From: Aquabacter sediminis
Lineage (GTDB): Bacteria > Pseudomonadota > Alphaproteobacteria > Rhizobiales > Xanthobacteraceae
Direction of reading: 5' to 3'
Assembly (NCBI RefSeq): GCF_028863665.1
Contig: NZ_JARBFX010000003.1
Coordinates: 248,001 to 312,000, forward strand
Length of the DNA stretch: 64,000 bases
Under the pieces are notes generated by a model that was not told the DNA's origin, made no database searches, and saw only the letters and a list, made by a program, of their open reading frames with translations. The position numbers and the translations under genes are program-made. Shown one piece after another: positions 28,222 through 37,290 of this stretch. Position 1 is the first letter of the stretch. Each line of letters opens with the position of its first letter.

Positions 28222-28335
28222 GCCGGCCCGAACCTTGACGATGATTGCCGGCGTGTCCGAAAGCCGCCACACATGCGGGAGCTTGCCCACGCGGCACCGC
28301 CCATTGCCTTAAGACCGAACCCACCAGGACGCCCC

Positions 28336-29220
28336 ATGCTGCCGCCCGACATCGAAGATCGCAAAGCCCGTGCCCGCGCCTGGTTCGAGGAGCTTCAAGG
28401 CCGGATCATCGCGGCCTTCGAGACTCTGGAACATGAGGCGCCCGCGACGCTTTACCCCGAGGCCCCCTCCGCCTTCGTGCGCACCCCCTGGTCGCGCACG
28501 GACCATACGGGCGCCCCCGGAGGCGGCGGCACCATGGCGATGATGCATGGGCGGCTGTTCGAGAAAGTGGGCGTGCATACTTCCACGGTTCATGGCGAAT
28601 TTGCCCCGGAGTTCCGGGCGCAGATTCCCGGCGCGTCGGAGGATCCCCGCTTTTGGGCCTCCGGCATCTCGCTCATTGCTCACATGACCAATCCCCACGT
28701 GCCTGCCGTGCACATGAACACCCGTTTCGTGGCGACCACGAAGTGCTGGTTCGGCGGTGGAGCAGACCTCACCCCCGTGCTGGACCGCCGCCGGACGCAA
28801 GACGATCCGGATACGAAGGCGTTTCACGCGGCTCTGGAGGGCGCCTGTGCCAGCCATGAGGTCGCCGACTATCAGCGGCTCAAGGCATGGTGCGACGAGT
28901 ATTTCTTCCTCAAGCATCGCAACGAGCCGCGCGGCATTGGCGGCATTTTCTACGATTGGCTCGACAGCGGGTCGTTCGACGCCGATTTTGCCTTCACGCA
29001 GGACGTGGGCCGCGCCTTCCTCGACATATACCCCACCCTGGTCCGCGCGAATTTCGCGACCCCCTGGACCGAGGCGGATCGCGAGGAGCAATTGGTTCGC
29101 CGCGGACGCTATGTGGAATTCAACCTGCTTTATGATCGAGGCACCATTTTCGGCCTCAAGACCGGCGGTAACATCGCTTCCATCCTCTCCTCAATGCCGC
29201 CCGTGGTGAAGTGGCCCTGA
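28336..29220 (+). CDS. hemF: Coproporphyrinogen III oxidase, aerobic (HemF)
   Basis: A 294-residue oxygen-dependent enzyme of haem synthesis that decarboxylates coproporphyrinogen III to protoporphyrinogen IX. Motifs: [18 protein letters not shown], the conserved HMNTRF and [25 protein letters not shown], and [18 protein letters not shown]. The ATG at 28336 has AGGAC five bases upstream; the ORF begins earlier (28273) but that part is not conserved. Length is typical (about 300). Confidence 0.96.
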   Translation: MLPPDIEDRKARARAWFEELQGRIIAAFETLEHEAPATLYPEAPSAFVRTPWSRTDHTGAPGGGGTMAMMHGRLFEKVGVHTSTVHGEFAPEFRAQIPGASEDPRFWASGISLIAHMTNPHVPAVHMNTRFVATTKCWFGGGADLTPVLDRRRTQDDPDTKAFHAALEGACASHEVADYQRLKAWCDEYFFLKHRNEPRGIGGIFYDWLDSGSFDADFAFTQDVGRAFLDIYPTLVRANFATPWTEADREEQLVRRGRYVEFNLLYDRGTIFGLKTGGNIASILSSMPPVVKWP

Positions 29221-29337
29221 GCGTTCGGATAGCGCCCTGATGAGGGTTTCGTCGCCTCCGTCCGCCGTGCCGGGGCGATGTGATCGCACTGTCATGGAAG
29301 CCCGCTATCCCATCGTTATCTTAGCGGAGTTGCTTCC

Positions 29338-29559
29338 ATGGCCATCGCCCCCGGTGAAATCGTCCAGTTGAAGTCCGGCAGCCCGGCCCTGACCGTTGTG
29401 GCGGTCGATGGGGATAAGGTCGACGTGGTGTGGTTCTCGGAAGAGACCGGCGAGTTCCGGTCCCAGACGCTTCCGCTCGTCGCCCTGGACGAACTCGAGG
29501 TCGAAGAATTCGAGCTCGACGAAGAAGAAGACGAGGAAGACGAATCCGACAACGATTGA
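29338..29559 (+). CDS. YodC-family (DUF2158) small protein
   Basis: A 73-residue protein. Residues 1-52 form a small beta-barrel-like DUF2158/YodC domain (GEIVQLKSGSPALTV, VDVVWFSEETGEFRSQTLP). The tail from 53 is almost purely acidic (about 17 Asp/Glu in 22). Function is not established. GGAG precedes the ATG. It is convergent with cca. Confidence 0.8.
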   Translation: MAIAPGEIVQLKSGSPALTVVAVDGDKVDVVWFSEETGEFRSQTLPLVALDELEVEEFELDEEEDEEDESDND

Positions 29560-29592
29560 CGGCGGGCCGCTTGCCGCGACCCTCTGGCAAAG

Positions 29593-30822
29593 TCAGTGCT
29601 CGCTGAGGGCCACTACGGTGGAGAGGATGCTCTCCGCCGTTTCCTTGCTGTCCGGGAAATCCGCCTCACGCCACAACTGCTCGGCGCGCCGCAAGGCCGC
29701 GCCCAGGCGAGGGCCTGAAGAAAGACCTCGGGCCTGAAGGTCAGCTGCCGAGAAAGGCGACCGGGGCACCGGCCACGCGCCGACCACCGCCAGGGCTGCC
29801 TCCACTTCCGGCAAGGTGGCTGCGTCTCGCGCGGCCGCGTGGAAGATCAGATCCTCGGCCCCCTGCTCTCCTCGATCATAGATGAGTCGGCGCACATCTC
29901 GTGGAGACAGCGGGACGGGGCAGGCGCCCGCGCACGTGACCAACCGGCGATATTCGGTGTTGGACAGGCGCAGGCGTTCCCGCAGCCGCTCCGCATCCTC
30001 GACAATGCGCACCGCCAGAGCGGCAAGCCGTCGGATCGCGCAAGCCTGCCGCTGGAGGTGCGCTTCAAGAGTCACCAGTCGCTCCAGTGCCCCGAGATGG
30101 CCGATGCTCCCCAGCACCCGGCCGAGGAAACCGGTCTCGCTCATCAGCGCAACTGTCTCCGCGGCTCCCAAGGCCTTGAGCAGCTTGATGGTTTCGCGCC
30201 CGACCCGTTCCCGAGACAATCGCTCGATGCCCTCCCGCTGGCGCAGGGCCGCGTGCAACGCCTCGGGATCCACGGGCCCCCGGCCATAGCCCGCATGGAA
30301 GCGGAACAGGCGCAGAATGCGCAGATGGTCCTCGCGGATACGGGTCTCGGCGTCGCCGATGAAGCGCACCCGCCCCGCTTCCAGGTCCGCAATGCCGCCG
30401 ATGAGATCGATCACCTGCCCGTCGGGTCGCGCATAGAGGGCGTTCATGGTAAAGTCGCGCCTCAGCGCATCCGCCAGCCAGTCGCGCCCGAACCGCACCA
30501 CCGCATGGCGCCCGTCCGTCTCCACGTCCTCGCGCAGCGTCGTGACCTCGAAGCCGATGCCTTCGCTGACCACGGTCACGGTGCCATGGTCGATGCCCGT
30601 CGGAACGGCCTTCAGCCCGGCGGCCTGCGCTCGTCGCATCACTTCGGACGGTAGCGCAGTCGTCGCCAGATCCACTTCCCCGGCCGGACGGCCAAGGAGC
30701 GCATCCCGCACGGCCCCGCCCACGAGCCGCACCTCCTCCCCCTCGCCATCCAGCACCGCCAGCACCCGTCGCAGCGGAGCGCTGTCCAGCCATGGTGAAC
30801 CGGCGAGGGTCCGAACCGTCAC
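29593..30822 (-). CDS. cca: CCA-adding/poly(A) polymerase family tRNA nucleotidyltransferase
   Basis: A 409-residue class II nucleotidyltransferase, most likely adding or repairing the 3' CCA of tRNAs. The catalytic head has LVGGAVRDALLGRP and the metal-binding DLATT (GEVDLATT), a variant of the usual DxD; then RRDFTMNALY and the template-region RIREDHLRILRLFRFHA. The GTG start at 30822 overlaps the DUF6111 stop (GTGA), giving the VTVRTLAG N-terminus. The upstream extension of the ORF to 31086 is antisense-free but belongs to the DUF6111 gene in another frame. Last of four overlapping genes, DUF1285-nudL-DUF6111-cca. Confidence 0.9.
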   Translation of the reverse strand: MTVRTLAGSPWLDSAPLRRVLAVLDGEGEEVRLVGGAVRDALLGRPAGEVDLATTALPSEVMRRAQAAGLKAVPTGIDHGTVTVVSEGIGFEVTTLREDVETDGRHAVVRFGRDWLADALRRDFTMNALYARPDGQVIDLIGGIADLEAGRVRFIGDAETRIREDHLRILRLFRFHAGYGRGPVDPEALHAALRQREGIERLSRERVGRETIKLLKALGAAETVALMSETGFLGRVLGSIGHLGALERLVTLEAHLQRQACAIRRLAALAVRIVEDAERLRERLRLSNTEYRRLVTCAGACPVPLSPRDVRRLIYDRGEQGAEDLIFHAAARDAATLPEVEAALAVVGAWPVPRSPFSAADLQARGLSSGPRLGAALRRAEQLWREADFPDSKETAESILSTVVALSEH

Positions 30823-31079
30823 TTCAACTGGCCCGGCTTGAAGACGCCGTCCTCTACCTGCGCGGGCGTATAGTGCGCCCCGGGGCGAGCGCCGCGCTCC
30901 TGCTCGAACACCAGCAGCCCCCCCGCCACCAGCACCAGGGCCACGAGGGAAAGCAGCATGATCGCCTTGGGCGTCCAATGCGCCAGGATCAAGGTCCGGT
31001 GGGAGAAATACATGAACGCCGCATAGGCGGCGAACGGCAGGAGGAACAGGCTTCCTTCGATCAGCAACGCGCGCAGCAT
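30819..31079 (-). CDS. DUF6111-family small membrane protein
   Basis: An 86-residue protein with two hydrophobic helices (ALLIEGSLFLLPFAAYAAFMYF and IMLLSLVALVLVAGGLLVF) and a soluble tail (GAHYTPAQVEDGVFKPGQ). It matches the small membrane proteins found between nudix and cca genes in Hyphomicrobiales; function unknown. Its ATG overlaps the nudL stop (TGATG), and its stop overlaps the cca GTG, so translation of all three is probably coupled. Confidence 0.8.
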   Translation of the reverse strand: MLRALLIEGSLFLLPFAAYAAFMYFSHRTLILAHWTPKAIMLLSLVALVLVAGGLLVFEQERGARPGAHYTPAQVEDGVFKPGQLK

Positions 31080-31738
31080 CAGGCATAGACCCGTTCGTAG
31101 AGGTTTCTCAGCATCCCGGCGGTCGCTCCCCAGATGAAATGATCCTGGTAGGGCATGGCATAGAAATGACGCAGCACGCCATTGCGCAGGCCCGATTGGC
31201 GCTGGTGGTTGGATGGCGCCATCAGGAAGGCGAGCGGCACCTCGAACGCGTCCTGCACTTCTGCCGGATTGATCTTCAGATGATAGTCCGGCGCGACCCG
31301 CGCCACCACCGGCACGATCCAGAATCCAGTGCTGGAGAGATAGCCGTCAAGGAAACCGAGCGGTGTGATGAAGCCGGCCTCCAGGCCCACCTCTTCCCAC
31401 GCCTCCCGGAGCGCGGCCGCCACCTCGTCCCGGTCGCCGGGATCGATGCGGCCGCCGGGAAAGGCGATTTGGCCGGGATGGTGCGACAGTTTCTCCGAGC
31501 GCAAGGTCAGGAGCACGGTGGGCTCGGGCCGGGCCACCACGGGCACCAGCACCGCCGCATGCCGAAGCGCGCGCTGTGGCATGTGAAGGCTGGGATCATC
31601 GGACAGGGAATGGTCGCCATTCACTTGCGTGCCATTCACTTGCACGCCCTCGGCCATAGGCGGGGGTGGCGCTGGCAGAAGGCGATGACGGGCGCGCGCG
31701 AGGAAATCCTCCAGCGGATCGAGCGAGACCTCGCTCAT
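31079..31738 (-). CDS. NUDIX hydrolase, coenzyme A pyrophosphatase (NudL-like)
   Basis: A 219-residue NUDIX enzyme predicted to split CoA or acyl-CoA into 4'-phosphopantetheine and adenosine 3',5'-bisphosphate. It shows the CoA-specific block LLTLRSEKLSHHPGQIAFPGG followed by the NUDIX box GGRIDPGD ... ALREAWEEVGL. The ATG at 31738 overlaps the DUF1285 stop (ATGA). A short tandem duplication gives VNGTQVNGD at about 34-42, from repeated ATTCACTTGC-like DNA at 31619-31648. Second gene of the overlapping chain. Confidence 0.88.
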   Translation of the reverse strand: MSEVSLDPLEDFLARARHRLLPAPPPPMAEGVQVNGTQVNGDHSLSDDPSLHMPQRALRHAAVLVPVVARPEPTVLLTLRSEKLSHHPGQIAFPGGRIDPGDRDEVAAALREAWEEVGLEAGFITPLGFLDGYLSSTGFWIVPVVARVAPDYHLKINPAEVQDAFEVPLAFLMAPSNHQRQSGLRNGVLRHFYAMPYQDHFIWGATAGMLRNLYERVYA

Positions 31739-32355
31739 GCGGAGGCCCGGTCGAGATCGGCTGCCGCCATCATGGGATAGAAGCGCCCGCCCGAAGCGAC
31801 GCCGAACATGGCCACACCTTCCACTTCGCGCACCTCTCCCATCTCCACAAGCTCGATGAAGACGGACCGCGTCAGGCGCGCCTCCAGTCCTCGCCGCACA
31901 TGCACATAGGGACGCAACTCCCCATCCTCGGCGCCGGGCACGAAGCGCAAATCGTGCCCCTCCCCGCACCGGACGATATCGTCGAGATTGGTGCGGAAGA
32001 CCAGCACCCGGCCCGCACCGGTTTCCTCCCGCGCCACATCCACCGCCAGGAAAGGCGCGTCTTCAACGGTCAGGCCGATCTTTTCGGCCGGCGTCTTCAG
32101 GACGAAGCGCTCCCCCTCCCGGGTGAGCACAGACGCGAACAGACGCACCAGGGCCGGCCTGCCGATGGGCGTACCGGCATAGAACCAGGTGCCGTCGGCT
32201 GCGATTCGCATGTCCATGTCGCCGCAATCGGGCGGGTTCCACATCTCGACTGGCGCCGGTCCCCGCCCTCCGGCCGCGGACGCGGCGGCGATCAGGCCAT
32301 CGAGGCGCGAGGCCCTGGAATGAGACGGCGGCGGGCCGCCGGCAGGTTCTCCCAT
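31735..32355 (-). CDS. DUF1285 domain protein
   Basis: A 206-residue cytosolic protein of family DUF1285. CGDMDMRIAADGTWFYAGTPIGRPALVRLFASVL is the conserved N-terminal part and FLAVDVA ... LVFRTNLDD the middle strand region. A structure is known for the family but no activity. It heads the DUF1285-nudL-DUF6111-cca chain and is divergent from moxR; that neighbourhood is common in alphaproteobacteria. Confidence 0.85.
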   Translation of the reverse strand: MGEPAGGPPPSHSRASRLDGLIAAASAAGGRGPAPVEMWNPPDCGDMDMRIAADGTWFYAGTPIGRPALVRLFASVLTREGERFVLKTPAEKIGLTVEDAPFLAVDVAREETGAGRVLVFRTNLDDIVRCGEGHDLRFVPGAEDGELRPYVHVRRGLEARLTRSVFIELVEMGEVREVEGVAMFGVASGGRFYPMMAAADLDRASA

Positions 32356-32491
32356 GGAACACCTCTCAAGGAGTTGAGGGCCGCATGCGTGGAACGAGCA
32401 ATGCGGCGTGTCGACGTGGCCCCAACTTATCGTAAGCTCGCCCTTCTGCCCTCCGCGATCGGATCATTTCGCCGGGAGCGGATCGGGCTTT

Positions 32492-32514
32492 CTCTCGCCT
32501 ACTTTCGGCGAGAG
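32492..32514 (+). promoter_or_regulatory. Hairpin in the moxR leader
   Basis: A perfect 8-bp dyad CTCTCGCC-N7-GGCGAGAG, 26 bases before the moxR start, in the 185-bp gap divergent from DUF1285. It could be an operator or an mRNA stem near the ribosome site (GGGAG at about 32529). Confidence 0.45.
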
Positions 32515-32540
32515 GATGGCCGGCGAACGGGAGTGATGGC

Positions 32541-33542
32541 ATGTCGGCACCGAGCGAGACCTTCGACCTGGACCAGATGATCATCCGCAACGCGGAGACG
32601 GCCGCCGCCAGCGTGCGGGCCGCCCGCACCGCCATTGCCTCCGTCATCTTCGGCCAGGAAGCGGTCATCGACCGGGCACTCATCACCATTCTCGCGGGCG
32701 GCCATGCCTTGCTCGTGGGCGTACCGGGCCTGGCCAAGACCAAGCTGGTGGAAACAATGGGCACGGTGCTGGGCCTCGATGCCCGGCGCGTGCAATTCAC
32801 GCCCGACCTCATGCCATCGGACATTCTCGGCGCCGAGGTTCTGGAAGAGGGCATGGGCGGCAAGCGGGCGTTCCGCTTCATCCGCGGGCCGATCTTCGCC
32901 CAGTTGCTGATGGCAGACGAGATCAACCGCGCCAGCCCCCGCACCCAGTCCGCTTTGCTCCAGGCCATGCAGGAATACCACGTCACGGTCGCCGGCGAGC
33001 GCCACGACCTGCCAAAGCCGTTCCACGTGCTTGCCACCCAGAACCCGCTGGAGCAGGAGGGCACCTATCCCCTGCCCGAAGCTCAGCTCGACCGTTTCCT
33101 GATGGAAATCGACGTCGACTATCCCGACCGCGATGCCGAGCGGCGCATCCTGTTCGACACCACGGGTGCCGAAGACACCAAGCCACGTGCGGCCATGGCG
33201 GTGGAAGACCTCCTCTCCGCCCAGCGCCTGGTGCGCCGCCTGCCCGTGGGCGAATCGGTGGTGGAGGCCATCCTGACTCTGGTACGCTCCGCTCGTCCCG
33301 GCGCCGAGGGGCCGGAAGCCAAATACATCGCCTGGGGCCCGGGTCCCCGCGCCAGCCAGGCCTTGATGCTGGCCGTGCGCGCCCGCGCCCTCCTGGACGG
33401 GCGCTTCGCGCCGTCGGTGGACGATGTGGCAGCCCTCGCCGAGCCGGTCCTGAAGCACCGGATGGCCCTCACTTTCGCCGCCCGCGCCGACGGGCAATCG
33501 GTGACAGGCATCGTGCGCCGGCTGACTGAGCGGCTCGGGTGA
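32541..33542 (+). CDS. MoxR-family AAA+ ATPase
   Basis: A 333-residue AAA+ protein of the MoxR group, chaperone-like ATPases that usually activate or assemble von Willebrand-domain partners encoded beside them. Walker A GVPGLAKT at 60-67; Walker B LMADEINRASP; sensor region TQNPLEQEGTYPLPEAQLDRF. The start is set by GGGAG seven bases before the ATG. It is the first gene of an operon moxR, DUF58, BatA/DUF4159, VWA-membrane protein; the next start overlaps or closely follows its stop. Confidence 0.94.
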   Translation: MSAPSETFDLDQMIIRNAETAAASVRAARTAIASVIFGQEAVIDRALITILAGGHALLVGVPGLAKTKLVETMGTVLGLDARRVQFTPDLMPSDILGAEVLEEGMGGKRAFRFIRGPIFAQLLMADEINRASPRTQSALLQAMQEYHVTVAGERHDLPKPFHVLATQNPLEQEGTYPLPEAQLDRFLMEIDVDYPDRDAERRILFDTTGAEDTKPRAAMAVEDLLSAQRLVRRLPVGESVVEAILTLVRSARPGAEGPEAKYIAWGPGPRASQALMLAVRARALLDGRFAPSVDDVAALAEPVLKHRMALTFAARADGQSVTGIVRRLTERLG

Positions 33543-33553
33543 AGGAGCGCTCC

Positions 33554-34483
33554 GTGACGGCCGAGATCCAAGCGTCCGTCGACCAGGCCAAGGAAGCCTC
33601 CTCGGCCCTGTCCGCTTCCATGCCCCGCCTCGTTCTGGAGGCCCGCCGTATTGCGTCCTCCGTTCAGCATGGCCTGCACGGGCGGCGGCGGCCGGGGAGC
33701 GGCGAGAATTTCTGGCAGTATCGCCGCTTTCTCGACGGGGAGCCGGCTGCGCGCGTGGACTGGCGCCGCTCGGCACGCGACGACCATCTTTATGTGCGCG
33801 AAAGGGAATGGGAGGCAGCCCACACGGTGTGGATCTGGCCGAACCTCTCCCCCTCCATGATCTATGCCTCCGCCCGCCTCGCGCCCAAGCGCGACCGGGC
33901 GCTCGTCATCGCTTTCGCCCTGGCCGACCTTCTGGTGAAGGGCGGCGAGCGGGTGGGTGTGCCGGATCTTCTGCGCCCCTCCGCCAGCCGCCGCATCGTG
34001 GAGCGCATGGCCGAGGCGGTCTTGCATGCGGGCACCGGGCCTGCCTTGCCGCCCGCCTTCGGGCCGTCCCCGCTCGCGGAACTGGTGCTGCTGGGCGACT
34101 TCTGGAGCCCCACGCAGACCGTTTGCACGCGCATCGAGCAACTGGCCGGCAGTGGTGCTCACGGCCATGTGGTGCAGATTGTCGATCCCTCGGAGGAGAC
34201 CTTTCCGTTTTCCGGCCGCATCGCCTTTCATGCCCCAGAGGGCGGCGAGAGCCTGACGGTGGGCCGCGCCGAGACGTGGCGCCCGGATTATGAGGCAAGG
34301 CTTGCCGCCCACCGCGCGGCCCTGCGCGACACCTGCCTGCGGCTTGGCTGGGGCTTTGTGGTTCACCGCACCGATCGCCCTGCCAGCGAACTCCTCCTGG
34401 CGTTGCACGCTCGCATGGGAGCCGGTGCCACTGCTCCGGGAGCCGGCGTTCCGGACATGCGGCAGGAGGATGCGCCCGCATGA
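33554..34483 (+). CDS. DUF58 domain protein
   Basis: A 309-residue soluble DUF58 protein, whose fold is related to von Willebrand factor A. The family signature WQYRRFLDGEPAARVDWRRSAR and LYVREREWE lies at about 55-90. The start is GTG at 33554 with AAGGAG six bases upstream; a GTG at 33539 that overlaps the moxR stop (GTGA) is a second possibility. It probably binds MoxR or a membrane partner; the molecular role is not known. The next gene overlaps it by four bases (ATGA). Confidence 0.9.
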   Translation: MTAEIQASVDQAKEASSALSASMPRLVLEARRIASSVQHGLHGRRRPGSGENFWQYRRFLDGEPAARVDWRRSARDDHLYVREREWEAAHTVWIWPNLSPSMIYASARLAPKRDRALVIAFALADLLVKGGERVGVPDLLRPSASRRIVERMAEAVLHAGTGPALPPAFGPSPLAELVLLGDFWSPTQTVCTRIEQLAGSGAHGHVVQIVDPSEETFPFSGRIAFHAPEGGESLTVGRAETWRPDYEARLAAHRAALRDTCLRLGWGFVVHRTDRPASELLLALHARMGAGATAPGAGVPDMRQEDAPA

Positions 34484-37290
34484 TGGGATTGCCGCTCGCC
34501 TTCGCGACACCGCTGGTTCTGGCTGCCTTTGTCGCCTTGCCCCTCCTCTGGTTCCTGCTGCGTGTGGTGCCTCCCAAGCCGCGCGAACTGGTCTTTCCCC
34601 CCACCCGCCTGCTGCTGGAAATCAAGCCGAAGGAAGAGACCCCTGCCCGCACCCCCTGGTGGCTGACGGCGCTGCGCCTGTTGCTGGCGGCCCTCGTCAT
34701 CATTGCCGCGGCGGGACCGATCTGGAATCCGCCCGCAGCAACCCCAAGCGCCGCCGGACCGATGATCCTCGTCCTCGACCAGGGCTGGCCCTCGGCGCCG
34801 ACCTGGGACCAGCGGATCGCGACGGCGTCCGGCCTCATCGACCAGGCCGAAGCGGAAGGGCGCGGCATTGCGCTCATTCCGACCGCCGAGGTGCCGAAGG
34901 AGGTGTCGCTTCTTCTGCCCGTGCAGGCGCGAGAAAAGCTACGCTCGCTGGCGCCCGTTCCCTATCTGGCGGACCGCAAGGACGCCTTCGCTCTCGCCGC
35001 ACGCCATGTGGCCGCCGAGCCTCAGGCGGGTCTTGTCTTCATTTCCGACGGGGTGGAGCTCCAGAGGGAGGCGGAGGGCACGGTCATTCCGCAGATGAAG
35101 CTCGCCCAGCCCGCCTTGGTCATCAGCGGCGGCCTTTCCGCCCCTCTCGCCCTGGCGGCACCGGAAAACGCGGCTGGTGCGCTCAGCGTAAAGGTGCTGC
35201 GGGCAGAGGCTGGCGCCGCTCGCGCGGGGCGGGTGGAGGCCAAGGACCAAAAGGGCCTCAGCCTCGGCGAAGCCCCCTTCTCCTTCGCCGCGGACGCCAA
35301 GGAAGCGGAAGCCCGTTTCGACATTCCGGTGGAAGTGCGCAACGATATCGCCCGGCTTGAAATTGTCGGCGAGCATTCCGCCGGGGCGGTGCAATTGCTG
35401 GATAAGCGTTGGCGCCGCCGAACCGTTGGCGTGGTGTCAGGCGCCAGTTCCGATACCGGCCAGCCCCTGCTGGCACCGACCTACTACCTCTCTCGCGCGC
35501 TTGGGCCCTTCGCCGATGTGCGCATCGCCGATGCCGGCGCGCCTGCAGAAGCCATCAATCGCCTCCTCGACCAGCGCGTCCCGGTGCTGGTGCTGACGGA
35601 CGTGGGTACCATTCCCCCCGCGACCCGCACGCGCCTCCTGCGCTTCGTGGAGGATGGCGGCGTCTTGGTGCGCTTTGCGGGGCCGCGCCTTGCCAATGCG
35701 CAGGACGACCTTCTGCCCGTCCGCCTGCGGCGCGGCGGGCGCGTGCTGGGCGGCTCCCTGTCCTGGGAAACGCCTCAGGCGCTGGGCAACCTGACGCCGG
35801 ACGGCCCCTTCCGCGATCTGCCCTTGCCCAATGATGTCACGGTTACCCGCCAGGTCCTGGCCGAGCCGGACGGCGCTCTGGGCGAGCGCACCTGGGCGAG
35901 CTTGAAGGACGGGACCCCCCTGGTCACTGGCGTGCGCCGGGGCAAGGGCACCTTGGTCCTCTTCCATGTGACCGCGGATACGTCCTGGTCCAACCTGCCT
36001 TTGTCGGGCACATTCGTAGAGATGTTGCGCCACGTGATCGCTCTCGCCGACACGTCGGCCGTCGCCGAGGAGGCACCGGCCGCCAGCCCGCTCACACGCG
36101 CCGCGCCGGCCTCCATCCGGCCGGGCCGCGTGCTGGACGGATTCGGCGCCTTCCAGCCCCCCGGCCCGCTGGTGCGTCCGCTTCCCGCTTCGTTCACCGG
36201 CCGCGCCAGCGCCGAACATCCGCCCGGCTTCTATGGCCCGTCCGACGGCCTTGTGGCGGTGAATGCCCTCCTGCCCGCCGATCGGCTCGCGCCTTTCGAC
36301 ACATCACCCCTGGGCGCAAACGTGGAGCCGCTGCGAGCTGGCGAGCAGCGCGATCTGCGCGGGCCGGTCCTGATCGCCATGCTGGGCCTTCTGCTGCTGG
36401 ACGCACTGGCGGTCTTGTTCCTGGCGGGCGGGCTGTCGCGGCTAACGGGACGGCGCGCCCGCGCCGCAGCCGGGGCGCTTCTCGCGGCTCTCGCCCTTTC
36501 AGCTCTCGCCCCCCTGCCCTCGCCCGCGCGAGCGGACGATGCCTATGCGGTGAAGGCCGCCAACCAGACGCATCTGGCCTATGTGCGCACGGGCGATGCT
36601 GAAGTGGACAAGATCAGCCAGGCCGGCCTTGCTGGCCTCACCACCTTCCTCGGCCAGCGCACCGCGCTCCAAGCGGGCGAACCACTGGGCGTGGACCTCG
36701 CCAAGGACGAACTCTCCTTCTTCCCCCTGCTCTACTGGCCGATCCTTCCCAACCAGCCCACCCCGAGCCCGGCGGTGCTGGCGCGGGTGGATGCCTTCAT
36801 GAAGCAGGGCGGGACAGTGATCTTCGACACGCGCGATGCGCTTGAGGCAACGCCCGGCGGCTCCGGGCCTCTGACTCCCGCCGGCCGCAAGCTGCGCGAG
36901 ATCCTGTCCGGTCTCGACATTCCAGAGCTTGAGCCTGTCCCGCGTGACCATGTTCTGACCAAGGCCTTCTATCTCCTGCGGGATTTCCCCGGTCGCTTCA
37001 CCGGAGGCACGACGTGGGTAGAAGCCCTGCCGGCCGCGCGCGACGGCGAGGAGCGGCCTGCCCGCGCGGGAGACGGGGTCTCGCCCGTCATCATCACCGG
37101 CAATGATCTCGCGGGCGCCTGGGCCGTCGGACAGGCAGGCGAGCCACTCCTGCCGCTCACGCCCGGCGAGCCGCGCCAGCGGGAATTTGCATTCCGCACC
37201 GGGGCCAACATCGCCATGTACGTGCTCACCGGCAATTACAAGGCCGACCAAGTGCATGTGCCGGCCCTGCTGGAGCGCCTTGGCCAATGA
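34480..37290 (+). CDS. BatA-like / DUF4159 membrane protein with degenerate VWA region
   Basis: A 936-residue protein. Residues 5-80 form the BatA-type N-terminus with two helices (ATPLVLAAFVALPLLWFLL and TALRLLLAALVIIAAAGP). A VWA-like domain follows, but where a metal site DxSxS is expected the sequence is VLDQGWP (Asp100), so metal binding is lost. A long middle region with a ThuA/GATase-like segment (RVPVLVLTDVGTIP) leads to two more helices (about 627-685). The C-terminal 240 or so residues are the DUF4159 domain (AYVRTGD, SFFPLLYWPI, GGTVIFDTRD). Coupled to DUF58 and to the next gene by ATGA overlaps. Confidence 0.85.
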   Translation: MMGLPLAFATPLVLAAFVALPLLWFLLRVVPPKPRELVFPPTRLLLEIKPKEETPARTPWWLTALRLLLAALVIIAAAGPIWNPPAATPSAAGPMILVLDQGWPSAPTWDQRIATASGLIDQAEAEGRGIALIPTAEVPKEVSLLLPVQAREKLRSLAPVPYLADRKDAFALAARHVAAEPQAGLVFISDGVELQREAEGTVIPQMKLAQPALVISGGLSAPLALAAPENAAGALSVKVLRAEAGAARAGRVEAKDQKGLSLGEAPFSFAADAKEAEARFDIPVEVRNDIARLEIVGEHSAGAVQLLDKRWRRRTVGVVSGASSDTGQPLLAPTYYLSRALGPFADVRIADAGAPAEAINRLLDQRVPVLVLTDVGTIPPATRTRLLRFVEDGGVLVRFAGPRLANAQDDLLPVRLRRGGRVLGGSLSWETPQALGNLTPDGPFRDLPLPNDVTVTRQVLAEPDGALGERTWASLKDGTPLVTGVRRGKGTLVLFHVTADTSWSNLPLSGTFVEMLRHVIALADTSAVAEEAPAASPLTRAAPASIRPGRVLDGFGAFQPPGPLVRPLPASFTGRASAEHPPGFYGPSDGLVAVNALLPADRLAPFDTSPLGANVEPLRAGEQRDLRGPVLIAMLGLLLLDALAVLFLAGGLSRLTGRRARAAAGALLAALALSALAPLPSPARADDAYAVKAANQTHLAYVRTGDAEVDKISQAGLAGLTTFLGQRTALQAGEPLGVDLAKDELSFFPLLYWPILPNQPTPSPAVLARVDAFMKQGGTVIFDTRDALEATPGGSGPLTPAGRKLREILSGLDIPELEPVPRDHVLTKAFYLLRDFPGRFTGGTTWVEALPAARDGEERPARAGDGVSPVIITGNDLAGAWAVGQAGEPLLPLTPGEPRQREFAFRTGANIAMYVLTGNYKADQVHVPALLERLGQ

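Noticed and set aside
31619-31648. Tandem ATTCACTTGC repeat in nudL
   Set aside because: Keeps the reading frame and falls in a variable linker; most likely a small duplication without functional meaning.
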